Part shown: positions 21,642-33,300 of the stretch, piece by piece
Layout: each line of letters opens with the position of its first letter
How positions within the stretch are numbered: position 1 is the first letter of the stretch
Source of the DNA: Scolanthus callimorphus
Taxonomy: Eukaryota; Cnidaria; Anthozoa; Actiniaria; Edwardsiidae
Direction: 5' to 3'
DNA length: 64,000 bases
NCBI GenBank assembly: GCA_033964015.1
Contig: CM066913.1
Span: 3,846,169-3,910,168 of the forward strand
Notes under the pieces: generated by a model
The model's database searches: none
The model's input: the letters and a program-made list of their open reading frames with translations, nothing else
Told to the model about the DNA's origin: nothing
Position numbers and translations under genes: made by a program

Positions 21642-22314
21642 TTTGAGCAAATGTCACTCGAATGAACACATAGCCATTGTTAGTACACGTCAAATTATGT
21701 GTTTGTTGCTTTGTTTTTGTTTATGATTCATTGCATGTGCATCAGAAAAGGAATTGAAATATTACGGGTTTCTTTTTGCGTTTCTTAGGTGAATTGCGCT
21801 AAACTGACAAAAAATATTTGAGCTTTTTTGGTAACGAAAATGGCGGCGAAGCAGTGCATTATAGGCTTGGTGAGTCGGCATCTTTAAGTGAATTGTAATC
21901 AGAATTAAAATACACCACAACAATAGGATGGTTAATGAACGAGATGTAAAATTGGGTTGAAACACAGGGCACCCAAGATCAATATTTGTGTTTTAAACCT
22001 TAAACTCAAAACAGGCTCTAAAAACGCCTGTTCTGTCCCATGTCCCATGTAACGTTAAAATGCTCTACAAACGTAGAAATATGTCAAGTTTTCAAATAAA
22101 CTCATCTTACCTCTATATATTGTCTCTGTAATGCTTTGGAGTTCTTTGTAGTCCAGAAAATCCGTCCATATTGCGTAAAACAGCCTGTAAAAGCCAAAGT
22201 TCCTGACACGCTTACCCCCCCCCCCCCACACGTTTTTTCTTACGTGGGGGAGAAAATAAATGTCTTGGGTGCCCTGTGGTTGAAATGCATTTTGTGTTTG
22301 AGACGATGTGTTTG

Positions 22315-22509
22315 AGACCCCGTCCACATTATACCGTTTTCAAACGAAAACGGATACTTTTTGATACGGCTATCGTCCACACTACACGCCGAAAACGATC
22401 ACCGAAAACGGCGAAAACAAACAAAAAATAAGTGTGGACGCAAATCTTTTTGAAAACGGAGCAAAAGTATCCGTTTTCGTTTGAAAACGGTGTAGTGTGG
22501 ACGGGGTCT
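22315..22509. mobile_element. complete MITE (AGACCCCGTCCACA ends)
   Basis: AGACCCCGTCCACATTATAC and its inverse bound the element, with CCGTTTTCAAACGAAAACGG in each arm. A partial relative begins at 14066. Confidence 0.8.
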
Positions 22510-22875
22510 GAGTGTAACGAAGCATTTACACACAATAGTTAATAAAAAGAGCCTTTTTAAAATCATATGTCGCCTTTTTTCAATGAGACTGACTGTAGTC
22601 CGCCCTTTGTACTGCATACCAACGCAAAAACCAATGGACGATTCAGCTATAAGCGCCCTTCTCTATTCCGAACTGCACAACCCGTGTCCCACAACTACCA
22701 GAATGCTGCGCGCGCTTTTTCAGCAGTTTGTTCGGCAATGTCCCGCATTTAACCGACATGCAGCGCGCTCGTGTGTTATAGCTCGAATCGTCCATTCAAC
22801 ATTTGATTCAACTGATTTGTTGAACGTGCTATGTTGAATGAGGGCGTCAAACCATTCAACTTTATTGAACTACTG

Positions 22876-23080
22876 CTCTAGCAGAGGAAATTTTCTTTCT
22901 GTTCAAGTCGTGATCGAAACAGGTTCATATGTGGGTTTAACTTAGTTCTACTGTGTTTCCTACTATCTAAGTCTTTTGGACGAGACAATAAACCGAGGCC
23001 TTGTCTGCCTTCCTTCTATCCCAGTTCAAAGTAGACGATAAAGAACCCATTGCACCCGTCGTAACAGTAGGGGATTGTCA
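22876..23080 (+). mobile_element. tRNA-derived SINE, 5'-truncated copy
   Basis: It shares the conserved body motifs GAGGAAATTTTCTTTCTGTT, TTCTACTGTGTTTCC, GACAATAAACCGAGG and AAGAACCCATTGCACC with copies at 39715-39990 and 58203-58440. The tRNA-like head is missing here. Confidence 0.65.
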
Positions 23081-23115
23081 AACCAATTCAACTTTATTGA
23101 ACGGTGAAATCATTT

Positions 23116-23143
23116 GGGGGGGGGGGGGGGGGGGGGGGGGGGG
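23116..23143 (+). repeat. poly-G tract
   Basis: A run of 28 G followed by a G-rich stretch to ~23270. Other long C/G homopolymers lie at 16880-16900, 22207-22217, 24037-24052, 26983-27010 and 63143-63169, and a C17-A23 run at 23600-23639. Run lengths in such tracts are unreliable. Confidence 0.8.
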
Positions 23144-23639
23144 TGGGGAGGGGGGAGATAAAAACGTTTTGGGTACGTTAAAGGGGGGATCAAACAAGTT
23201 TCAAAGGGACGGGGGGGGCAGGGGGCGTGGGACGGGGGGCGTGGGGCGGGGGGCAGGGAGTCGCGACAACGAGGGTAGAGTCAGGATTCGGATGGTGATA
23301 CTAGTAGCGAGTGAGTGCCTGCCTTTCACGATATCCGAGTACCAGAGAGAAATATTAGAGCAAGGACACAAGAGGATTTTATCTTTTACTAATAAAGTAG
23401 GCGATAACACATACTGGAACATCATTGAATGTTTTGTACCGTCGAAATTGCAATGCTTTGCCCTACAAAATGAAGTTTTTGCTTACTATTGATGAGACAG
23501 TGTTTTTTTCCCTCCTGGCGGGTAGGGGGCAAAAAAACGTTTCGCTGCTGCCAAAGGGGCGGCTAAACACAAAACGAAAGTGGAGTTGCACGGAACCCGC
23601 CCCCCCCCCCCCCCCCAAAAAAAAAAAAAAAAAAAAAAA

Positions 23640-24231
23640 TCCGCATCTGATAAAGGCCTTAATATAAGTTCTGGATGAGAATCACTTTGGGAATATGGAC
23701 CAACCACAATGAAGCTTTTGCTGCATTTTAATGAGGCTAGCTTCCAATCTAGCAAATGATTGAATTTTCTCTTTTCAAACTTGTACACAAAGCGTTAAAT
23801 AATGATCATTGGCGAGATGTTACTTTGCAACAACACACTGTACATTGTTTTCGTCTGCAGCGCTTCTTCGTAGCACCGTAAAAATACAGCCCTTTTCAAT
23901 TTATCTGAACTGAGAATCAGGCTAAAGTTGGCCGAGGCTTCATGACCCTGACGACTGGGACCGCACCGCTCCCTTTTCCATGTATTTGTAATTTGGTGAA
24001 GGAAATTTGCAATATATGGTCTCTATATTTTCATTACCCCCCCCCCCCCCCCATCTTCTGAATTTCTAGATCCTACCATGTATTATACTCGACTCTACAA
24101 CTTGCTCTATGCGTCTACCATATGATGAGTAGACTATCGGTGATGTTAAAGCGGTATAGAGATCTATCATTTTACTACATTACTGTCTGTATCAATGATT
24201 TTGCTCGCTCATGATATAAGCTGGTCGTGGT
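23640..24231. other. non-coding, nothing recognised
   Basis: Likely the 3' flank of the minus-strand membrane-protein gene. I see no exon, RNA or repeat with confidence apart from a short C-run. Confidence 0.4.
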
Positions 24232-24393
24232 TCAATTGCTATATCCCGCCAACCGATTACGGTATTTATAACCCCACCATGCAAGGAAAACGACACCCGC
24301 CACACACGCGAGAGAGCCAAACACTATCACAGCATAACTCGTCTGGGATGGCGGTGGAGCTGCGCCTCCAGCAGATACTTCATGTGCCTTAGC
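24232..24393 (-). CDS. last exon: transmembrane helix and cytoplasmic tail
   Basis: After acceptor TTTACAG the exon reads AKAHEVSAGGAAPPPSQTS, then a hydrophobic helix from YAVIVFGSLAC to VVFLAWWGY, then KYRNRLAGYSN and stop. The Lys/Arg after the helix fits the positive-inside rule for a type I protein. Phase 0 matches the donor of the stalk exon. Confidence 0.8.
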   Translation of the reverse strand, partial: AKAHEVSAGGAAPPPSQTSYAVIVFGSLACVAGVVFLAWWGYKYRNRLAGYSN

Positions 24394-27300
24394 CTGTAAA
24401 CATGGTAAAATAGAGATATGAATTGGTGAAGACAAAGTCGGTCTTCGTACATTGATAGGCTCCGAATTTTCCCGTAAACGGAATACAGTTCGTATTTCCC
24501 CAACGAAGCGGGAAAGGTGAGGTTAGTCCCCTATTTAGGTCATGTCTGTTAAAAGAACTGAGGAGCACAGCAGATGTGTAAAATGTGTAACAGAGTTTGT
24601 GAAACGAGAGATTTCTACCCCCCTCCGATAAATTTCTCCTTAGTACGGCTCTGAATCAACATCTATTTACTGCCCCCAGCCTTACCATTGATCTATCCGT
24701 GGACTGTTGGTCCGACTGGTTCTTGCTGATCTAGTTGTCCCCCCTGACCTGGAACCGTTTACTTCCAAAACGCCCACGTACAGGAGGGGGTTCCGTAGGC
24801 TCCGTAGGTTCTGGCGGCTCTGTCGGCTCGCTTACTGTTGTTGGAGTGCTGTGGTGGTCTTCGGTTGTGTTTTTGTAGTCGATGGTGGTGTGTTTGTGTT
24901 GTCTTTGTTGTAGTCGATGCTGTTGTTAGTTGTGTTGTCGCTACTGTTGTGGTCTGTGGTGTTTAGTTGTTTCTTTAGTTGTTATTCGTGTGGTTGTTTG
25001 CTGCCGCTTTGTGGTTGTTGTTTTGTTGTTGTTGATGGAGGCGTTGTTCTTGACGGAATTGTTGTTGTTTGTTGATGTGTTGTTGTTCCGCGCCGTAGTC
25101 CTACGGTAGTTTGTTGTGTAGTTGTGCGTGTTGTGTAGTTGTGCGTTGTTGTGTAGTTGTGCGTTCAGTTGTCACCGTTGATTGTCTCGTGCTTCTTGGC
25201 TGTGGTGTAGTTTGTGTCGAAGGACTGGTCGCTGTCGTGTGCCATTGTGTGGTTGTCTGTTTGGTGCCGTTTGTTTGCCGTAGTAGTTTCAGTTGTTGTT
25301 GGTGTTGGTGCCGATGGCGTGCCTCCAGTAGATTGTGTAATAATTTGATAGTGGTGTCCGTCGAGGTGCTTGCTGCATGAGTTGTTGGAGATGACTTTGT
25401 TGATGACTGTTGCTTGGAGTCATGTTGTGGTTATTAATCGAGTTGGCGTACTGGTAGAAGATTCGGATGGTGGTGATGACGTTGGAGAGACTGCAACCAT
25501 AGTAAAGACGGCAGATAAGTGATTTGTAGTCATGTGTTCGTAATTCTGATCAGGTGTTGGTGTTGTCACCTAAAGCGACAAGCACGGAGGTTACATAACA
25601 GTCACTCGTGGTGCGTTACTAACGGAACGACGCAATGCGGGTAACAAGACAACGACAAACCAAATTTTGGCTTTCATGGATGGATCTCCCACCCTACGTT
25701 GTTTAGCAGATTCCGGTTGCTCGAAAGTGGTTTAGCACTATACCAGGTTTAATTACCATGGTGACTCGATGGTTTTGTTCCGAATTTAAATTTAACCAGC
25801 TTTTGAACAACCCGCGCCAGGGCTCTAAAATGCAAAACACAAGTTTTGTTGAACGGAATCCACTCACCAATTGCTTGACACAAGACTTGTTTCTGTAATC
25901 GTGCGTGTAGTGACAAGCCATGTTACAGTAATCAGCCTAGAAAACAAATAATGCCGCAATATAAAAAGCAATGGTTTACAGGAATACGTAATATAAAGCA
26001 TTAAAAGCACAGCTGCTGATATTGAGGGAATCTTCAGTGTTAGCCTAATAAACGTGTTTGAAAGCGTCAATAGGTATGTAACACTATTTGGAGCTCCGCT
26101 TTTAGCAGTGCCTAAATCTATATATTACAAGAAAACAGACCGTCACTTCGTGACGCTAGAAGACTCAGAATAACATTTTGTTTAGGCATTACATAAGGTA
26201 GGGTAGATGTCTCAAATTTGCAAAATATTTCACAATTTTGCCGTATTTATGCATTTTCAAAGCATGTCCTTTTCATCAGAAAACACAACAGTTCTTGAAG
26301 GATCGAAATTGTAAACAGTGCTGTACGCTGATTGGCTGAAATGACCAGCGAACGAGCACCGCTAGCTCGATTGTCAAATGTTGTGTCGTACGAAAATTTA
26401 GACTTTCTCCACTTAGACTTTCTTTATTACAGACATATTAAAAGCACATTAAACATTACTTTATGCAGGGATTTCTTTTGAGCTTTGTGTTTTTGAAGGC
26501 ACAAAGCTGTGATCAGGGAAGCCATTTCAGTGTTGCTTTCAGACAGACTAATTTAACCAATCAGAAACGTTTGCGCAGACAACCCGATTATAATAGTATA
26601 GATAGATACACTACAATGATTCTGTTGTTGTATGATCCTCCGTTGACAAAACACGCATGCGCCCGGTCCAGCCCCACCAGCACAAGCAACGCCCATCAGA
26701 GAGGCACTGACCGTGATGAACCCCTGCAAAAACCCATGAAGAAGTCCCGTGACTAGGAACTAGAGCCGTTCAATTTTCGGAGCAAACTTCCAGGTGGGTA
26801 TTCCAAAAATATGGATTTCCAGGGTGGGTAAATATAAACTCCAGGGGGGTCATGAGAAAATTCATTGCACCTTCCAGGGTGGGTAGGGACAACTTAAATT
26901 TCTAGGGTGAACATCGGATCCTCACAGGGTGTGTGGATTATTTTTGCCGGACTTCCCATTGTGAGTCAAAATCTCACATCCACCCCCCCCCCCCCCCCCC
27001 CCCCCCCCCCTTCCCACCCCCTTTATTTCGTTAATACCTGCTCCACACTGTGGGTCACACGGGATCTTGGGCGTGGTCGAGTTCGATGGGACGCTACAGG
27101 TCTTGGGCACAGGGATCTTGGCACACGAGGCATTCAGGTAGTCATGCGTGTAGTGACATGGTTCGTCACAGTACTGGGCCTGGAACACATAGGGGCAAGG
27201 TCAGAGATAAAACAGAAATAATAATGTTACATTCTCACTGGTCCCATTGTGCCATATAAGATATGGGAGAGGAGACCTGGTGGAGCCGATGATGATGATG

Positions 27301-30300
27301 ATGGCAATGGCAGATAAAGGGAGGGAGGGTGGGGGAAAAATGTCCGAAGGCACCGTCAGGTCCAAGGGTAAGCACAATGAGACCCACCACACCCGCCACT
27401 AATACATGGCGTCTTACATAGACGCCCTCCAGGCTCTCGTTCTAAAACCAACTGATTATGCAAATCAGTTGATATCTTATATAAGCACTGCTTATATAAG
27501 AATAGAGAATAGACGAATCAATGACATTATTGTACATTGAACTCACTATCGCAAATCTGATTGGTCGAGGGCAAACAATTACTTCTCATTTTTGCGTGAA
27601 CTTGACATGCTTTGTCTCGCAAACCAACAACTTCTCCCACATGGAACTCTAACACATTCTTCAGTCCTATAAATACGTTGGTGATGCATAATTAATTAGT
27701 TGATTGTTCACTAACGGTACAAGGGGCGTCCTTATATGGTCTGGTGGCCGGGCGTACTCTCACCCATAGGTATCTAGCTACTGAGCAATTCAACACCAGG
27801 ATAGCGACTGTCAGGGCCGAAATCTCTGGCGTGGGCGTAAGAACCGTACGGTCGCCATACGACGCTTCAGCTCTTTGTCTGGAAGTATGGTCTATTTTTT
27901 TCGTTTTCCTCAAGTTACACATAAATGCTGATTTACATTGGTGTTGACAGGCAAATGATTTATACCATTTCCGGATACATTGTCACCCAAAAAGCATATA
28001 AGCTTGGTGCGCTAGGCAGTATGGGTAAAGATTTATTTGAATTTCTGTAAAATATTACAAACAAACATGCTTGGAAATGTGCTGAAATTTAATCATTTCA
28101 CCTGTGGTTGCGATAACTGTCTGAATTCAGATCACACAGTAGCAGTTTAGGTTCCCCCGTCATCCTGTGCGCTTCAAGCCTATACGCTTTTGGGGTGACA
28201 ACGTTTCCCGGAAACGGTATATATTACTTGCAATACTCACAAAAGCAGTTCAAAATCATTTCCATCGTTTTACCACAAATAACAAATGGCCTTACCCCGG
28301 CACCGAGTAACCTGTGAAAAGCTATCCGCTCCGCTCCAAAATCCTTCATTGGCCATAAAACACAAACAAGATAACGGCTTATACACCAAGGAATACACCT
28401 ATAATTAGAGCGCATTTCAAATTTCTAGTCAATAAGATGTGGGAAGTCATTCACTGTAAACAAACCAAAAGCAAAGAAAGCAGACTTGCGGTTGGTCAGT
28501 GCTAGACCTTATATTTTCATAGTTTAACTTTACGAGGTTAATTATTAACTTAGTTTTACCGTTACCGACAAAGACCGCACATTTTAACCGACAGTTTTCA
28601 AGAATTTTAACCGACAACCGACATCCGACCCCCATCCAGACCCTGATTCATGGTTACGTGAAAAAATAGGTACGCAATGCGTACAGCAACATATTTGGAT
28701 AATATGGTTCATTCTCGTTGAACTGATTCCTCGAAACACCAAATAGATTTTAAATTACCAGAATCCTGTTCTTATAGGGATACGCATCTACATAACAGGC
28801 GTTAGGCCCAGTCCATCCCCACCAACACAAACAGCGGCCATTGCTAAGACATTTGTCTCCCATTGCACCTGGACATAATCCAAAGAGCAAACGATTAATA
28901 GATACTCGAAAGATGAAACATGGTAGATAACGCACCAGGGTCTCCTGTGCTCGGAGACGAACCGTGTGGAAGCGCGAAGGCTGGGCCGAGCTCACCTACA
29001 GAATGGAGAGTGTCTTGACGTTACACCAACACAAGCGTTGACAGAAACATTCCACAGTGATGACGTCGTTTGATCTGAATCTGGCTGAGACCTGACAAAC
29101 GTCACCACGGAAGACAGGCGACTGCATCAAGCGAAAACCAAAGCAACGTCTTGAACGCAGCGCGAAACAAATCATTTTGTTGTAAACGCCGGTGTGGTGT
29201 TGACACTTTGGCTTAATCACTGACAACCAGGTAGGTGATCCCAATTAAATAATGACAGGTCTACGCGCACAACGTAGAAACTGGAACAAGAACCAATTTC
29301 TGACTCGTTCCCAGTTTCCTTCTCAAAAAGGCAGCTCGCACAGGGTCATGGGAAGGGCAACCGATCCATGATCTTTTGCGAGTGGGACGAGTCAGAGCCA
29401 ATTTTATTATTGTGCAAAGAAGAGTCTCGTTAACGGCTACACTTCATACCTGCTCCACACTTTCTGTGGCAGCCAGTGCCATATGTCAGAGGCGAGGGAA
29501 TACTGCATTTCGTTCTGCCAGCTGCTGTAGACGACGAAGGTGCTGGTGAGGTAGTTGCTGTAGTTGTGGTAGGATGTCTTGCACAGAGAGGATTACTAAA
29601 GACGTGGTTATTTCACACGGCCAGGTACAGTAGTCAGCCTAGCGCACAATTTTCGATTAATTTTCTTGTGTTAAATGAAGGAAGGAAGTCCAAGAAGACC
29701 TCTAGTTCATTCTGAATGTTTCAAAAGCCTTTCGCGATGAAGGGCAATCCAAACCCGAAGAGTGAGAGCGCCGCTCTCTCTAACGCAGCTCCCTACAATC
29801 AAACTTCAACTAACAGGTAATTCTCGTTTAAACCACCGCCAAACGAAACGCAAGTTCACGCAAGTCGATGCAAGTTTTGCTACTTGCGTCGGCTTGCGCT
29901 CGTTAGGCCACCAACTTACTTCTCATTTTCGCGTGAACTTGACATGCTAAATGCAATATCTGCAGCAGATATTGCATTTAGCATGTCAAGTTTAAAGTCG
30001 GTCGTTCCCAAGCCCCTCGTCCGTGTTTTGCATTTTGAATTCGAACAAACTTTTGAATAAAGTCATTCGGCATCGTATCAATTTGTCTTCCTTGAAATTG
30101 AATTTGGTTTTGCACGAGTTAGCAAAACCTCGTACCTGTGTAACACAGGCCTCGATTTTGCTAACTCACGATGCCATGCTCAACCCACCCTCATCCAATA
30201 ATTGCTTATTCGAAGCATGTAACAATTTCACTAGTGTTGGTGGTATTTTGGCATCGGTCGCAAGAGTGACATGTCGTCATGGTTACCTTTATCCTATTGA

Positions 30301-33300
30301 TCAAATTGCCGGCAGTAATGTAAGTGGCACCAGCCCAGTCCACCCCCCACAACAAAGACAAAGGCCATCACTCTGGCAAGTTCCATGACCAAATTTCGTA
30401 CAACGTGGATCACAACCTGGAAATGAAACTAGCCGTTGAAAACCGACAGAGGGAAGTGGATCTCCCAGAAATTTACTGAAATAGATCAAACGGAGATGAT
30501 GTAGCTGGCGGGACTCACTCTTTTTAGGCGAAGGCGAAAGCGTGGTAGGCACGTAGGGACTTGGAGTGCTGGACGTTTGTGTTGACTGAAATGTGCTTGG
30601 TATAGAAGCCGTAGTGGATGCTGGGAATTTCAAAAGATATTTAAAAGGATTATAGAGCATCTAACAGGAAACTATATCTTTGTCTTTGTCTCGTTGACCA
30701 GATTCTCCTTTTGTAGCTGTTAAGAACATTATTCAGAATACCCATTCTCTTACCCAGAGCTCCCGGCTCGTCTCCTCACGGGGGAGGCTCTGGTGACAGC
30801 CACTGACGCATGCGCGAGATTTGATACAGAGCCGTTGAGAGAAAGATCTTAATTTCTGGAGTTCTGGGTACGAGAATGCATAAGGCAAACGCCAGTCTAG
30901 AATTTCCTGTTAATACTAAGATCCGTAATAATATTTGGTACAAACCTGTGGAAACACAGGATGGGCTGCGATATACATGTGTATAGTGACAAGGCGTTTC
31001 ACAATAATCAGCCTAGAAAAACAATCATACAAATTCATATTAAGTCATGCGCAAGGCTGGTTGACAGAAATGGTAAGATAGGTGCTATAGCAATGTCTTT
31101 GCTGAGCTGGTCCTTTTTACGATGCTATTTCATTGCAATGTACGTGTTATCCATGTTCCTCTGCTGTGCCTGAACCCCAACCAGGCTCGTAGCTATCTGT
31201 ACGCTAGTACGCACGAATCACAGAAAACAAAAGCTGTGCTATTTGTTTGTATGTCGTGAGTTCCCGTAAAATAATCATCAGGTCTGGATGGGGTTAACTG
31301 ACTAAAATGACAAATCAATGGGCATAAAAGTTACCGACTGCCGACAAACTTGGATAAGAAATACCAATTAACGACAAAAAAATGTTTACCGGCTACCGAC
31401 ATTTTACAAATTATTCCAGCCATGTTATTAAATTAAAGTTTATTCTGAGAAATAGCGCTTGCTTGGACTTTTCAGCACCTGGGAGTAGACCAGGCGAATT
31501 CCGTTCCATTGTGACACTTCCCGAGCTTCAAATTACCAGAGATTATTACTGAATTTCAATAGGTTATAACTGACACTCTGGGCATCCTTAGATGATCTTT
31601 CAGGGGATTAATGGTCGTCTGTTACGGAAATGAAATAATTAAATCAGACAAGAAGACGTGTGTGCGCATGCGCAAAAGGACAACGGACATTCCCGTGTCA
31701 ATATAATGCCTACTAATTGGAATATGAGTAAAAACATGCTAAACGGCAACTGTGAAAAACATTTCTGCATTATCGTGAGATTAGCTACTACTAGTTAAAA
31801 AGAAAACCAACAACTTCTCCCACATGGATCTCTAACACATTCTTCAGTCCTATAAATACGTTTGTGATGCATAATTAATTAGTTGATTGTTCACTAACGG
31901 TACAAGGGCGTCCTTATATGGCCTGGTGGCCGGGCGTACTCTCACCCATAGGTATCTAGCTACTGAGCAATTCAACACCAGGATAGCGACTGTCAGGGCC
32001 GAAATCTCTGGCGTGGGCGTAAGAACCGTACGTCGCCATACGACGCTTCAGCTCTTTGTCTGGATGTATGGTCCTATTTTTTTCTTTTTCCTCAAGTCAC
32101 ACGTAAATGTTGAATTTACATTGGTGTTGACAGGCAAATGATTTTCGTTACTTGCAAAAAAAGTAAGCAACTTTATAAGTAAGCAACTTTATTAACGTCT
32201 CAAATCTTCTAGCCGTGCACGAGTGCACTACTAATCGGGGAGACGGTGCACTACTTACCCCCCTTTCTCTATCAGAGCTCCAGGTGAAAGGAATTCAAAG
32301 CTATAAGCAAGCTACTCGGAACAGAGAAAAGTCGATACGGTTGGTCGATCCGGGGTTCGAACTGAGGACCGTACGCACAGTGTGCCGTGCACAAACACAC
32401 TGCGCCACCTAGCCGCACCACTCACAAAAGCAGTTCAAAATTATTTCCATCGTTTTTACCAAAATAACAAATGGCCTTACCACCGGCACCGAGTAACCTG
32501 TGAAAAGCTATCCGCTCGCTCCAAAATCCTTCATTGGCCATAAACACAAACAAGATAACGGCTTATACACCAAGGAATACACCTAATAATTAGAGCGCAT
32601 TTCAAATTTCTAGCCAATAAGATGTGGGAAGTCATTCACTGTAAACAAACCAATAAAAAAGCAAAGAAAGGCAGACTTGCGGTTAGTCAGTGCTAGACCT
32701 ATATTTTCATTTAACTTTACGAGGTTAATTATTAACTTAGTTTTACCGTTACCGACAAAGACCGCACATTTTAACTGACAATTTTCAAGAATTTTAACCG
32801 ACAACCGACATCCAGACCCCATCCAGACCTCTAATCCAGACCCTGATTCATGGTTACGTGAAACAATAGGTACGCAATGCGTACAGGAACATATTTGGAT
32901 AATATGGTTCATTCTCGTTGAACTCGAAACACCAAATAGATTTTAATTACCAGAATCCTGTTCTTATAGGGATACGCATCTACATAACAGGCGTTAGGCC
33001 CAGTCCATCCCCACCAACACAAACAGCGGCCATTGCTAAGACATTTGTCTCCCATTGCACCTGGAACATAATCCAAAAAGCAAAACGATTAATAGATACT
33101 CGAAAGATGAAACATGGTAGATAACGCACTTGCGGGTCTCCTGTGCTCGGAGACGAACCGTGTGGAAGCGCGAAGGCTGGGCCGAGCTCACCCGCAGAAT
33201 GGAGAGTGTCTTTGACGTTACACCAACACAAGCGTTGACAGAAAACATTCCACAGTGATGACGTCGTTTGACCTGAATCTGGCTGAGACCTGACAAACGT

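Larger units (their letters stand above)
14740..21870 (+). repeat. right copy of the segmental duplication
   Basis: Colinear with 2640-8640. Copy-specific insertions are the poly-C foldback at 14874-15508, the TAA-rich insertion at 16420-16572, and the short pieces at 20985-21180 and 21189-21238. Confidence 0.75.
27620..29910. repeat. left copy of a ~2.3-kb tandem intragenic duplication
   Basis: Matches 31802-34100 in order: an opening CCAACAACTTCTCCCAC motif, a GGCCGGGCGTACTCTCACCC motif, the EGF-like exon, the Cys exon and a CGCAAGT-rich end. The copies differ in one insertion each. Confidence 0.85.

Noticed and set aside
23001..23492. 163-residue frame through a poly-G tract
   Set aside because: Gly run comes from the homopolymer, and the start overlaps a SINE copy.
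26463..26756. 97-residue plus-strand frame
   Set aside because: It is antisense to an EGF-like exon of the membrane-protein gene, which shows splice sites and Cys pattern.
32350..32415. Functional tRNA gene on the minus strand
   Set aside because: A and B box-like motifs exist but the cloverleaf is incomplete and a 200-bp SINE body follows.
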